This document shows, piece after piece, positions 1-8,865 of a stretch of 64,000 nt of DNA (position 1 is the first letter of the stretch; every line of letters begins with the position of its first letter). The notes under the pieces are model-generated. The model saw only the letters and a program-made list of their open reading frames with translations, had not been told where the DNA came from and ran no database searches. The stretch is from Actinomycetota bacterium. Lineage in GTDB: Bacteria; Actinomycetota; Geothermincolia; Geothermincolales; RBG-13-55-18. A program made the position numbers and the translations under genes. Location: NCBI GenBank assembly GCA_014360685.1, contig JACIXB010000016.1, forward strand, positions 60,263 through 124,262, in the 5' to 3' direction.

Positions 1-1431
1 TTCCCGGCCTACCCCTCCCTAAAGGAGGTGGAGGAGGAGATCGACTTGGTGGTGGTGGCCATCCCGGCCAGGAAGGTGGCCGACGTCCTCGCGGACGCGG
101 CGGAGAAGGGGGTGAAGAACGCGGTCATCGTCTCCTCCAACTTCAGCGAGGTGGGAGAGGAGGGGGCGCGGCTGGAGCGCCGACTGGCAGAGATCGCCAA
201 CCGGGCGGGGATCACCATCGTGGGCCCCAACACCATGGGCATCTACAGCAAGACCAGCTCCCTTTGCTGCCTGGGCGCCCCGGTATTTCCCCTCCAAGGG
301 GGGGTGGGATTCGTCTCCCAGAGCGGGAACCTGGGGGTGCAGCTCATGACCTGGGGGTACCGCAAGGGAGTCGGCTTCAGCCGTTTCATCGGCAGCGGCA
401 ACGCCGCCAACACGGACATCAGCGACTGGCTGGAATACCTGGGCGAGGACCCGGAGACGGAGACCATCATCCTGTACATCGAGGGGGTGAAAGATGGGAG
501 GAAATTCCTGGAAGTCGCCCGCCGCATCACCCCCCGCAAGCCGGTGATCGCCCTCAAAGCGGGCAAGGGACGCCAGGGGCAGCGGGCGGTCCTCTCCCAC
601 TCCGGTTCCCTGGCCGGACCCTATGAGCTCTTCCGGGGGGCCATGGAGCAGGCGGGGATCATCGAGGCGGAGACCACCGAGGAGCTGGTGGACCTGGCCG
701 CCGCCTTCTCAGCCCTTCCCGTCCCGCGGGGTTCGCGGACGGCGGTGATGACCCTGGGCGGAGGGTGGGGGGTGGCCGCCGCCGACTACTTCGACCGCGA
801 GGGCCTGGAGATGGCCGTCCTCCCGGAGGAAGTGATAGAGGAGCTGGACCGCTACCTCCCGGCCTTCTGGAGCCGCCGCAACCCGGTGGACATCGTGGGC
901 AACGTGCAACGCTCCAACCACTTCCGGGTCATCGACGCCCTGGCCCGCTGCCCGGAGGTGGACATGGTCATCAGCATGGGCACCCTCATGGGGAGGGACT
1001 TCTGGCTGGAGAACATGTTCAAGACCGCGGTGCGCCCCTTCCTGAACATGCTCTTCCGCCGCACCCGCCTCCTTCCCTTCTTCCAGCTCTCCATCTGGAA
1101 GGGCTTCCGCGAGTCTCTGCGCAAGCACGGCGGGCGCACCCGGGAGGGCAGCGGGGGCATCGATCCCGCGGAGACCCTGCAGTGGACGGACCTGGCCGTG
1201 GTGCGCCGTATCAAGCGCCTGATGAAGGAAGAGGGGAAACCCATCATCGCCGTGGCCGTCAACGAGGGGGAGCGGTCCGCCTCCTTCCGCATGCGCGACT
1301 CCGGGGTCTTTACCGCCTCCACCCCGGAGAGGGCGGTGCGCGTGGCCGGCAAGCTGGCCGGATATTCCCGCTGGCTTCGCGAGGGCGGTGGAAGAGAGAA
1401 GGGTAGTCCGGGAGCCGAGGGCACTCCTTGA
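1..1431 (+). CDS. Acyl-CoA synthetase (ADP-forming), alpha-type part, 5'-truncated by window edge
   Basis: The reading frame is open from base 1 (FPAYPSLKEVEEEIDLVVVA), so the true start lies outside the window; an internal GTG at 28 is not needed. The visible part holds the end of the CoA-binding Rossmann domain (VVVAIPARKVADVL) followed by two succinyl-CoA-ligase-like domains. SHSGSLAG, with its His codon at 598-600, matches the phosphohistidine loop of NDP-forming acyl-CoA synthetases (usual form SHTGALAG). These enzymes convert acyl-CoA, ADP and Pi to acid, CoA and ATP, a substrate-level phosphorylation step in anaerobes. No ATP-grasp domain follows before the stop, so the ATP-binding beta part must be upstream or encoded elsewhere. 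Substrate cannot be told. Confidence 0.8.
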   Translation, partial: FPAYPSLKEVEEEIDLVVVAIPARKVADVLADAAEKGVKNAVIVSSNFSEVGEEGARLERRLAEIANRAGITIVGPNTMGIYSKTSSLCCLGAPVFPLQGGVGFVSQSGNLGVQLMTWGYRKGVGFSRFIGSGNAANTDISDWLEYLGEDPETETIILYIEGVKDGRKFLEVARRITPRKPVIALKAGKGRQGQRAVLSHSGSLAGPYELFRGAMEQAGIIEAETTEELVDLAAAFSALPVPRGSRTAVMTLGGGWGVAAADYFDREGLEMAVLPEEVIEELDRYLPAFWSRRNPVDIVGNVQRSNHFRVIDALARCPEVDMVISMGTLMGRDFWLENMFKTAVRPFLNMLFRRTRLLPFFQLSIWKGFRESLRKHGGRTREGSGGIDPAETLQWTDLAVVRRIKRLMKEEGKPIIAVAVNEGERSASFRMRDSGVFTASTPERAVRVAGKLAGYSRWLREGGGREKGSPGAEGTP

Positions 1432-1641
1432 AACTGCGGGGGCAAGAGGCCGGCGCTTACCCGCCGGGGCCACGTGTAGAAGGATACTCCAGGCACGGCC
1501 GGCGCCCGGGAGGGGATACCCGCTGCATCCCCCGCCTCCTGTCCTTCAACCGATGCTCCAGGGGTTGTAAGGAGGTCGCCGAGTTAACCCGTGTTCCCGC
1601 TAAATTATGGAAACACGAAAAAAAGGCGGCTTCTCCGCAGG
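1432..1641. other. Intergenic region upstream of the P-type ATPase promoter
   Basis: No credible gene. The short frames here lack ribosome-binding sites and family resemblance. Composition falls from GC-rich to AT-richer towards the promoter at 1642. I see no clear terminator hairpin for the upstream gene. Confidence 0.5.
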
Positions 1642-1670
1642 TTGACACTTGATGCCACCGCGTTTAGTAT
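1642..1670 (+). promoter_or_regulatory. Strong sigma-70-type promoter for the P-type ATPase
   Basis: A perfect -35 box TTGACA (1642-1647) is followed by a 17-nt spacer and the -10 box TAGTAT (1665-1670, 5/6 to consensus). Transcription would begin near 1677, leaving a leader of about 75 nt before the ATPase start at 1752. This is one of the two best housekeeping promoters in the window by match and spacing. Confidence 0.8.
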
Positions 1671-1751
1671 CCTTTTCCATGATCATGGGTCGCTTTGGCC
1701 CTCGACCCGGGTGAGGGAGGCGAGGCCCCCGGTGGGCGGGAAGGTTAGAGG

Positions 1752-4553
1752 ATGAAAGACATCGCCGAGATCTACCGTCTTAACCCGGAGGAAGTCTACC
1801 AGGCCCTGGATACCTCCCCACGGGGGCTGAGCGAGGAAGAAGCAGCCCGGCGCCTGGAGGAATACGGCCCCAACCAGATACAAGAGATACGCGGCACTCC
1901 TCTGTGGAAGAAACTTCTGTCCCACTTCACCAACTTCTTCGCCATCCTGCTGTGGGTAGGCGCGGTGTTGTCCTTCATCGCCGACCAGGCCCCCCTGGCC
2001 TGGGCCATCATCGGGGTCATCGTGGTCAACGCCGTTTTCACCTTCATCCAGGAATACAAGGCGGAGAAGGCCACCGAGGCCTTGAGGAGGCTGCTCCCTC
2101 CCATGGCCACGGTCATCCGGGACGGCGAGGAAAAGCAGATCGAGGCCACCCGGCTGGTGCCCGGCGACCTGATGATCCTTAGGGAGGGCGACCACGTATC
2201 CGCCGACGCCCGCCTGGTGGCCAGCGCGAATATGCGCACCAACAACTCCGCCCTCACCGGGGAGTCCGAGCCGGTGCGCCGCTCCGCGGCGGCGGTCATC
2301 GAGGAAGGGCTTTCCCTGGGCGACGTCCTCAACCTTGTCTTCATGGGGACCACGGTGACCATAGGCAGCGGCAGAGCGGTGGTCTACGCCACGGGGATGG
2401 ACACCGAGTTCGGAAAAATAGCCCGGCTCACCCAAGCCGTGGAAGAGGAAGAATCTCCCATCCAGACTCAGATGAAGCGCATCACCAAGTTCGTGGCCGT
2501 CCTGGCCGTGAGCCTGGGGGTCGTCTTCTTCCTCCTGGGCCAGTACGTGGTGAAGCTCCCCTTCGCCGAGAACATGATCTTCGCCATCGGCATCATCGTG
2601 GCCAACGTCCCGGAGGGCCTGCTTCCCACGGTGACCCTGGCCCTGGCCATGGCCACCCAGCGCATGGCCCGGCGAAACGCCCTGGTGAAGAAGCTCTCCA
2701 GCGTGGAGACCCTGGGTTCCACCACGGTCATCTGCACGGACAAGACGGGGACCCTGACCCAGAACGAGATGACCGTCCGCTCTCTCTGGGTGCCCTGGAT
2801 GGAGGTGGAGGTCAGCGGGGTGGGTTACGCGCCGGAGGGCGAGTTCCTCAAGCGGAACGGCAATCGAAAGGGAAAGGGCGGAAAGGGCAATGGCCGGAGG
2901 CGCCTCTCGGCGGAGGAGATGGAGGGGTTGAGGGAACCCCTGCTGGTCTCCCTGCTGTGCAACAACTCCCGCCTGCTGCAGGAGGACGAACGGTGGCGCA
3001 TCATCGGGGATCCCACGGAAGGCGCCCTGGTGGTGCTGGGGATGAAGGGGGGACTGGACCCCGAGAGGGTGGGCGAGGAGCACCCACGGGTGGTGGAACT
3101 CCCCTTCGACTCCTCCCGCAAGATGATGACCGTGGTCTGCGAGGAGGGCGGGTCGAGAAAGGCCTACGTGAAGGGCGCCCCGGGGGAAGTAGTACGCAGG
3201 TGCACCCGCATCCTCACCCCGGAGGGGATTCGTGAGATGCGGCCCGAGGACCGCGACCGCATCATGGGGGTCAACGACCGCTATGCCCGTTCCGCCCTCC
3301 GCGTCCTCGCCCTGGCCGTACGGGAGATGCCCCCCGATCTCACCCGCTACGAGGTGGAGAACACGGAGACGGACCTCACCTTCGTGGGGCTGGCGGCCAT
3401 GATGGACCCCCCGCGCCCCGAGGTGGAGGAGGCCATACGCAAGTGCCGCATGGCGGGGATACGGGTGATCATGATCACCGGCGATTACGGCCTGACCGCG
3501 GAGTCCATCGCCCGGCGCATCGGCATGGTGCAGGGGCAGCCGGCCATCATCACCGGGGCGGAACTGGTGGAGATGAGCGACGAGGAATTGAAGAGGCGTC
3601 TCGCGGAGGAAGAGGTACTCTTCGCCCGCGTGGCCCCGGAGCACAAGATGCGCATCGCCCAGGCGCTCAAGGACATGGGACACGTGGTGGCCATGACCGG
3701 GGACGGGGTGAACGACGCCCCGGCGCTGAAGACCGCGGACATAGGCATCGCCATGGGCCGGGCGGGAACGGACGTGGCCAAGGAGGCTGCGGACATGATC
3801 CTTATCGACGACAACTTCGCCTCCATCGTGGCCGCCGTGGAGGAGGGGAGGGCCGTCTTCGACAACATCCGCCGCTTCATCACCTACATCCTGGCCTCCA
3901 ACATCCCGGAGATCGTCCCCTTCATCCTCATGGTCATCTTCAATATCCCCCTGCCCCTGACCATCATCCAGATCCTGGCCGTGGACCTGGGGACCGACCT
4001 CCTGCCCGCCCTGGCCCTGGGTACGGAGGCCCCGGAACCGGGGATCATGGAGCGGCCTCCGAGGCCCATGGAGGAGAGGTTGCTCAACCTTCGGGTGCTG
4101 CTCCGCGCCTATGGATTCCTGGGACCCCTGGAGGCCCTGGTGTGCATGCTGGGTTACCTGTACATGTTCGGCTGGAAGTGGGGGGCCGACCTGCAAGCGG
4201 TGAAGGAGGCTCAACCCCTCACCTACGTGAAGGCCACCACCATGTCCCTCACCGGCATCGTCATGACCCAGATCGGCAACGGGTTCGCCTGCCGCACCAC
4301 GCGGGAATCCATCTTCCGGGTGGGCTTCCACACAAACCGCCTTTACCTCCTGGGGATCGCCACGGAGGTCTCCTTGCAGGTGCTCATCGTCTACGTGCCC
4401 TTCCTGAACCGTATCTTCGAGACCGCGCCCATCGCCTTCAAGGACTGGCTGTTCCTGGTGCCTTTCATCCCCACCTGCCTCCTGGCGGATGAGGTAAGGA
4501 AGGCCCTGGTGCGCGCCTACCTGCGCAGGAGGAAGAAGGGAGATGAGGGGTGA
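1752..4553 (+). CDS. Cation-transporting P-type ATPase, Na+/K+-ATPase (PIIC)-like
   Basis: A 933-residue P2-type ATPase. TGES lies at 169-172 (actuator domain), the phosphorylated Asp is D330 in DKTGTLT, and the hinge motif is TGDGVNDAPAL. It resembles Na+/K+-ATPase alpha subunits more than SERCA-type calcium pumps: VANVPEGLLPTVT in TM4 (E288), SNIPEI in TM5 (N717, E720), DLGTD in TM6 (D745, D749), and DEVRK near the C-terminus. These are the classic Na+/K+ ligand positions. The TM8 motif QWAD of animal pumps reads QIGN here (N843), so the residue associated with the third Na+ site is Asn rather than Asp. Ion specificity is inferred; Ca2+ or another cation remains possible. No beta subunit gene is seen nearby, but the RCK genes downstream fit a K+/Na+ context. 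Confidence 0.88.
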   Translation: MKDIAEIYRLNPEEVYQALDTSPRGLSEEEAARRLEEYGPNQIQEIRGTPLWKKLLSHFTNFFAILLWVGAVLSFIADQAPLAWAIIGVIVVNAVFTFIQEYKAEKATEALRRLLPPMATVIRDGEEKQIEATRLVPGDLMILREGDHVSADARLVASANMRTNNSALTGESEPVRRSAAAVIEEGLSLGDVLNLVFMGTTVTIGSGRAVVYATGMDTEFGKIARLTQAVEEEESPIQTQMKRITKFVAVLAVSLGVVFFLLGQYVVKLPFAENMIFAIGIIVANVPEGLLPTVTLALAMATQRMARRNALVKKLSSVETLGSTTVICTDKTGTLTQNEMTVRSLWVPWMEVEVSGVGYAPEGEFLKRNGNRKGKGGKGNGRRRLSAEEMEGLREPLLVSLLCNNSRLLQEDERWRIIGDPTEGALVVLGMKGGLDPERVGEEHPRVVELPFDSSRKMMTVVCEEGGSRKAYVKGAPGEVVRRCTRILTPEGIREMRPEDRDRIMGVNDRYARSALRVLALAVREMPPDLTRYEVENTETDLTFVGLAAMMDPPRPEVEEAIRKCRMAGIRVIMITGDYGLTAESIARRIGMVQGQPAIITGAELVEMSDEELKRRLAEEEVLFARVAPEHKMRIAQALKDMGHVVAMTGDGVNDAPALKTADIGIAMGRAGTDVAKEAADMILIDDNFASIVAAVEEGRAVFDNIRRFITYILASNIPEIVPFILMVIFNIPLPLTIIQILAVDLGTDLLPALALGTEAPEPGIMERPPRPMEERLLNLRVLLRAYGFLGPLEALVCMLGYLYMFGWKWGADLQAVKEAQPLTYVKATTMSLTGIVMTQIGNGFACRTTRESIFRVGFHTNRLYLLGIATEVSLQVLIVYVPFLNRIFETAPIAFKDWLFLVPFIPTCLLADEVRKALVRAYLRRRKKGDEG

Positions 4554-5026
4554 CCGGGAGGTGGGGAAAGAAGTGCCTTCACGGAGGGTGGGAGCGCGGG
4601 GCGAAGGGGTTTACATACGGAGGTCGAGGACTCGACGGCGGGGTTGCCGTGAGATGACCGAAGCCGGAAGGCATGCGAGCCGATCAGGAGGCTGTTGACT
4701 TAATGGAAGGGGATTTGGGGAAGCGAGGGGATGATCGACGCGGAGAGGCGCGCCGTACCTGGATGCCGAAGTGGGTGCAGCGCGGATGCACGGAAGGTTT
4801 CGCGAATGCTACTATCGAGAGGGGAGGTTTCGCATTCGGCGGGAGCAAGCCGGGGGCCTCTTCCGGCGGGGGAAAAGCGCTGGAAACGAGGATGGCCGAC
4901 GGGTCGACGCGGAGAGGCCTAAGGGCAACCGGAGAATGTTCTTATGGTAGAAAATGGTAATGAGCGAGCCGATTCCCATGAGCTCCAACTGGAGGGTTAA
5001 AGAATCGTTGGTGCGGGGGTGAGGAG
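4554..5026. other. Structured intergenic region between the ATPase and the trkA cluster
   Basis: A 473-bp noncoding stretch. An exact 15-nt direct repeat TCGACGCGGAGAGGC occurs at 4735-4749 and 4904-4918, with looser similarity just upstream of each copy. Short inverted repeats (CGAATGC near 4802 with GCATTCG near 4832; a GCCGG/CCGGC hairpin near 4858) suggest a folded leader for the RCK genes. I could not match it to a known riboswitch; the c-di-AMP (ydaO) signature AGCTAAC is absent. No convincing promoter pair was found. Confidence 0.4.
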
Positions 5027-5677
5027 ATGCACGTGGTAATAGGCGGGTGCGGCCGGGTGGGATCCTACCTGGCCTACATGCTGGAGAGGGAAGGCCATAC
5101 CGTGGCGGTCATCGACAAGGACCCCCAAGCCTTCGAGAACCTGTGGGAGGGGTTTACGGGCAAGAAGGTGAAGGGAGTGGTCTTCGACCGCGACGCGTTG
5201 ATCGAGGCGGGCATCGAAAGGGCGGACGCCTTCGCCTCGGTGACCAGCGGGGACAACAGCAACATCGTCAGCGCCCGGTTGGCCAAGGAATACTTCCGCG
5301 TCCCGCGCGTCATAACCCGCATCTACGACCCCCGCCGGGCGGAGATCTACCGCCGGCTGAGGATCCCCACCGTGTCCACCGTGGCCTGGGCCGGCCACCG
5401 CATCCTGAGCTTCATATCCCACGGGGAGCTGGACAGCGAGTTCCAGTTCGGGAGCGGAGAGGTGGACCTTGTGAGGCTGGACCTGCCCCTGCACCTTGCG
5501 GGGAGGAAGGCGGCCGACCTCAACGTGCCCGGTGAGGTCCAGGTGGTGACCGTGGTCCGCGAGGGGGGCGCCCGTCTGGCCCTCCCCGGGACGGTGCTGC
5601 GGGAGGGAGATATCCTTTACGTGGCCGTGACCAAGGAGAGCCAGTCCAAACTGGAGAGGCTCTTGGGTTTGAGGTGA
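5027..5677 (+). CDS. TrkA/KtrA-type RCK protein 1
   Basis: A 216-residue single-module RCK protein. The Rossmann nucleotide-binding motif GGCGRVGS sits at residues 6-13, with acidic residues at the end of beta2 (VIDKD), then a TrkA_C ligand-binding domain in the last 80 or so residues. Such proteins form octameric rings that gate K+ channels or transporters of the Trk/Ktr family in response to NAD(H), ATP/ADP or c-di-AMP. Start ATG has GAGGAG just upstream. It is the first of four consecutive RCK genes, the next beginning 11 nt after its stop. No TrkH/KtrB channel gene is present in the window. Confidence 0.85.
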   Translation: MHVVIGGCGRVGSYLAYMLEREGHTVAVIDKDPQAFENLWEGFTGKKVKGVVFDRDALIEAGIERADAFASVTSGDNSNIVSARLAKEYFRVPRVITRIYDPRRAEIYRRLRIPTVSTVAWAGHRILSFISHGELDSEFQFGSGEVDLVRLDLPLHLAGRKAADLNVPGEVQVVTVVREGGARLALPGTVLREGDILYVAVTKESQSKLERLLGLR

Positions 5678-5688
5678 GGAGGACGGGG

Positions 5689-6351
5689 ATGCGCATCATC
5701 GTACTGGGCGGGGGGATGGTGGGCAGGTATCTCCTGGAAGCCCTGCGCGGCGAGCACCAGGTGGTGGTGGTGGAGAAGAGGCTGGAGCGGGTCGAGGAAC
5801 TGCGCGAGGCTTTTCCGGAGGCGGCCATCATCCACGGGGACGCCTGTGAGCCCAAGATACTGGACGTGGCCAGGATGGCTGGCGCGGACGTGGCGGCCGC
5901 GGTCACCGGGGACGACGAGGACAACCTGGTCATCTCCTACCTGGCCAAGTTCGAGTACGGCGTGCCCCTGGTCTTCGCGCGGGTGAACAACCCCAAGAAC
6001 GAGTGGCTCTTCACCTCCGACTGGGGCGTGGACGAGGCCATCTGCAGCGCCTCCATCATCGTGCACCTGGTGCAGGAGGAGATCTCCCTGGGGGACATGG
6101 TCACCCTTCTCAAGCTGCGCCGCGAGAACCTGGCCGTGGAGGAAGTGGTGCTCGAGGCGGGGAGCGAGGTGGCGGGAAAGAGCCTGGGGGAGCTGAACCT
6201 TCCGCCGCAGACCCTGGTGGCCACCGTCCTGCGCGACCGCCGTCTGCTCATCCCCCGCGGGGACCTGGTCCTCCGTGAGGGAGACAAGGTGTTATTCGTA
6301 TCCGAGGCGGATAAAGCGGAGGAGCTGAGGAGGATCCTGGGCCTCGGCTGA
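5689..6351 (+). CDS. TrkA/KtrA-type RCK protein 2
   Basis: A 220-residue RCK protein with nucleotide-binding motif GGGMVG near the N-terminus, a second strand ending VVEK, and a TrkA_C domain. The ATG at 5689 is preferred over an in-frame GTG at 5674, because AGGAGG lies about 6 nt before it and the product then begins directly with the Rossmann strand (MRIIVLGGG). It is more like the fourth RCK gene (shared GDDxDNLV and ARVNNPKNE segments) than the first and third, so the cluster contains two subtypes that could form mixed rings. Confidence 0.84.
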   Translation: MRIIVLGGGMVGRYLLEALRGEHQVVVVEKRLERVEELREAFPEAAIIHGDACEPKILDVARMAGADVAAAVTGDDEDNLVISYLAKFEYGVPLVFARVNNPKNEWLFTSDWGVDEAICSASIIVHLVQEEISLGDMVTLLKLRRENLAVEEVVLEAGSEVAGKSLGELNLPPQTLVATVLRDRRLLIPRGDLVLREGDKVLFVSEADKAEELRRILGLG

Positions 6352-6365
6352 AAAGGAGCGGCCTT

Positions 6366-7784
6366 ATGAGGGTGGTGATCGCCGGGTGCGGTCGGGTGGG
6401 TTCCCAGCTGGCGACGCATCTGGCCCACGAAAACCATAACGTGGTGATCATCGACCGCGATCCGGAGTCCTTCCGGCGGCTGGAGCTTCCTTTCAACGGC
6501 CTGGCCATCGCCGGCGTGGCCTTCGACCTGGAGGTGCTCCGGGAGGCGGGCATAGAAGAAGCCGACGCCTTCGTGGCCCTCACCAACTACGACAACACCA
6601 ACCTCATGGCCGCGGAGATAGCCAAGAGCATCTACGGGGTGCCCCGGGTGATAGCCCGGGTGTACAACCCGGATAAGGAGCTCACCTACCGCGGCATGGG
6701 TATTGATTACATATCCGGCAGCGCCCTCCTGGCCCAGACCTTCCACCGGGAGCTGACCTGGCGGGGTGCCCTGAAACACGTGGAGAAGCCGGGCGGCTGC
6801 GAAGTGCTGGAAATAGAGGTTCCCCCCGCCAGCCGGGGCTGCCGACTTTCGGAGATAAGGCAGGCCGGGAAATCCAGGCTCATGGCCCTCACGCGGGAGG
6901 AAAAACCCCTTTACCTGGACCGCGATACGGCCATCCTTCCCGGCGACCGGCTCCTGCTGGCCGTAAACGTGAAGGAGTTCTCCTGGGAGGATTTCGCGGG
7001 GGCTTTGGGAATCCCCTTGGCGGGCGGACCACCCCAGGATGTCCTGGGGCTGGGCGGAGCCTCCCGGGAGGAGAGGAGCGGTTGGAGGATCGTTTTGGCC
7101 GGGTGCGGTAGGGTGGGATCGCAGCTGGCGGAGATGCTCTCCCTGGACGGCTACCGGGTGGCGGTCATAGACCGCGACCCCCGGGCGGGGGAGAGATTAA
7201 GCAAGACCTTCCACGGGGAGTTCCATACCGGCATGGCCTTCGACCTGGAGGTCCTGGAGGAGGCGGGGATAAAGGAAGCCGACGCCTTCGCAGCTTTGAC
7301 CAACTACGACAACACCAACCTCATGGCCGCGGAGGTGGCCAGGGGGATATACGGGGTAAAGAGGGTGATTTCCCGGCTCTTCAACCCGGACAAGGAAGAG
7401 ACTTACCAGGCCCTGGACATCGACTTCGTCTGCGGGACCTCCCTGCTGGCCGAACAGGTCATGCAGCGTCTCTTGCCCCACCGGCCCCGCATACTCTCCA
7501 GGACCGCCAACAACAGGGTGCTGGTGGTGGAGTTCGAGTACCCCGAGCGCCGGCGGGCCGTGAGGGCGGGCAAGTTGGAAGGGGAGGAGATGCTGCGCGT
7601 GGGACTGGTGACCAGGGGAGGGGACACGACGGTGGCCTCGCCGGAGACGGTGCTCCGCGGGGGCGACACCGTGGTGGCCGCGGTTCTGGCGCCGCGCCTG
7701 GACCGACTCCGGAGGCTGCTGGCCAGGGAGGGGGCGCCCGGAAGCCCGAGGCCGCTTACCCTGGGGGCCGGGACCCCGACCTGA
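6366..7784 (+). CDS. trkA: Tandem-RCK TrkA protein (two TrkA_N/TrkA_C modules)
   Basis: A 472-residue protein containing two complete RCK modules in tandem, the architecture of E. coli TrkA (458 residues). The first nucleotide-binding motif is AGCGRVGSQLA at residues 6-16 and the second, almost identical, near residue 245. Both modules share FDLEVL, EEADAF/KEADAF and ALTNYDNTNLMAAE, showing a recent internal duplication. It follows RCK protein 2 by 14 nt and starts after GGAGCGGCCTT. Its role would be regulation of a Trk-type K+ uptake channel encoded elsewhere. The close resemblance of the halves suggests the single-module gene at 5027 belongs to the same subtype. Confidence 0.86.
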   Translation: MRVVIAGCGRVGSQLATHLAHENHNVVIIDRDPESFRRLELPFNGLAIAGVAFDLEVLREAGIEEADAFVALTNYDNTNLMAAEIAKSIYGVPRVIARVYNPDKELTYRGMGIDYISGSALLAQTFHRELTWRGALKHVEKPGGCEVLEIEVPPASRGCRLSEIRQAGKSRLMALTREEKPLYLDRDTAILPGDRLLLAVNVKEFSWEDFAGALGIPLAGGPPQDVLGLGGASREERSGWRIVLAGCGRVGSQLAEMLSLDGYRVAVIDRDPRAGERLSKTFHGEFHTGMAFDLEVLEEAGIKEADAFAALTNYDNTNLMAAEVARGIYGVKRVISRLFNPDKEETYQALDIDFVCGTSLLAEQVMQRLLPHRPRILSRTANNRVLVVEFEYPERRRAVRAGKLEGEEMLRVGLVTRGGDTTVASPETVLRGGDTVVAAVLAPRLDRLRRLLAREGAPGSPRPLTLGAGTPT

Positions 7785-7821
7785 TGGGAGAACGGGGGAG
7801 AGGGAGTGGGGATCGTGAATG

Positions 7822-7827
7822 TATAAT
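7822..7827 (+). promoter_or_regulatory. Possible -10 box upstream of the fourth RCK gene
   Basis: A perfect TATAAT lies 86 nt before the GTG start at 7914 in a 129-bp gap, but no good -35 box sits 16-18 nt upstream. It may give the last RCK gene its own promoter; this rests on the -10 hexamer alone. Confidence 0.35.
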
Positions 7828-7913
7828 CCAATATCGCCCGACGCCTCCCGAGAGGCGGCCGGCGGCGGAGTGGGAATAGGCGGGGCAATCACCGGGCTTC
7901 GAGCAAGGGGGGA

Positions 7914-8576
7914 GTGGAGATCAGGGTCGTGATCATGGGCGGCGGGAAGGTGGGTTCCTTCCTGGCCGAGACGCTGGAGGCCAAGGGTCACCAGGTGACG
8001 GTGATCGAGCGCAACCGGGAGCTTTGCGAGAGGATCGCCTCCCGCACCTCGGCCACGGTCATAGAGGGGGATGGCTGCGACCTGCGTTTCCAGGAGGAGG
8101 CCGAGGTGGGGAGGGCCGACGTCTTCGCCGCCGTCACCGGGGACGACGACGACAACCTGGTGGCCTGCCAGTTGGCGCGCACTCACTTCCGGGTGCCCAG
8201 GGCCGTGGCCCGGGTGAACAACCCCAAGAACGAGAGGATATTCAACCGCCTGGGTATCGATGCCATATCCAGCACCACGGTCATCGCCCAGCTCATCGAG
8301 GAGCGCACCACGGTGGGTGACATCATCACCCTGCACACGCTGAAGAAGGGGAAGCTGGCCGTGGTGGAGCTGGACCTGCCCGAAGACCGCTGTCGCTCCT
8401 GCGAGGTCCCCCTGCGTGACCTGGGTCTTCCCCGGGGATGCGTACTGGTGTCCATCATCCGCGGTGAGGAGGTGATCATTCCCCAGGGAAGTTCCGTCCT
8501 CCAGCCCGGAGACACGGTGATCGCGGTGACCGAACCGGAAAAGGAGGCGGACCTCAAACGCATCCTCACCGGTTGA
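7914..8576 (+). CDS. TrkA/KtrA-type RCK protein 4
   Basis: A 220-residue RCK protein that starts at GTG, preceded by AAGGGGGGA. Motif GGGKVGSFLA binds the nucleotide, VIERN ends beta2, and a TrkA_C domain occupies roughly residues 140-220. Its sequence groups with RCK protein 2 (GDDDDNLVACQLA, ARVNNPKNERIF). It ends the RCK cluster; the next gene begins the V-ATPase operon 440 bp later. In E. hirae the V-ATPase operon also carries a K+ transporter gene (ntpJ), so proximity of K+ gating proteins and V-ATPase has precedent, although no channel gene is visible here. Confidence 0.85.
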   Translation: MEIRVVIMGGGKVGSFLAETLEAKGHQVTVIERNRELCERIASRTSATVIEGDGCDLRFQEEAEVGRADVFAAVTGDDDDNLVACQLARTHFRVPRAVARVNNPKNERIFNRLGIDAISSTTVIAQLIEERTTVGDIITLHTLKKGKLAVVELDLPEDRCRSCEVPLRDLGLPRGCVLVSIIRGEEVIIPQGSSVLQPGDTVIAVTEPEKEADLKRILTG

Positions 8577-8648
8577 TTTCCTCGTGCCACATCCTCGAGG
8601 GGGGTGGAACGTGCCTCCCGGACGCATCGGTCGGGCGGGACCACCGCA

Positions 8649-8676
8649 TTGACCTGGTCATGGGGATAATTATATA
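8649..8676 (+). promoter_or_regulatory. Candidate distal promoter of the V-ATPase operon
   Basis: TTGACC (8649-8654, 5/6) is followed after 16 nt by TATATA (8671-8676); an overlapping TATATA at 8673 gives an 18-nt spacer. It lies in the 439-bp gap before the first V-ATPase gene, predicting a leader of about 330 nt. The rest of that gap holds the palindrome at 8866 and no gene. Confidence 0.45.
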
Positions 8677-8865
8677 TATCTCGACCATGCGTCCCGCCGT
8701 TTCTTCAAAGCCTGAACGGTTCGCGGTGGCGAAATGGGGCCACTGGGATACAAGCGGCATTCCGATCAATACTCCCTCTCGCCTTCCGCAAAAACGCCCT
8801 TCTTCCATCCCCTGTGTGGACCTTGTCAAGAGCGCGGAATGGCATTAATATGTCTACGGCCGGAA

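Noticed and set aside
1683..4331. 882-codon minus-strand frame opposite the P-type ATPase
   Set aside because: Antisense shadow rich in His, Gly and Asp caused by GC bias; the plus strand encodes a complete ATPase.
4554..5026. c-di-AMP (ydaO/yuaA) riboswitch upstream of the RCK genes
   Set aside because: Context fits, but the conserved core such as AGCTAAC and the G-rich paired blocks are not found.
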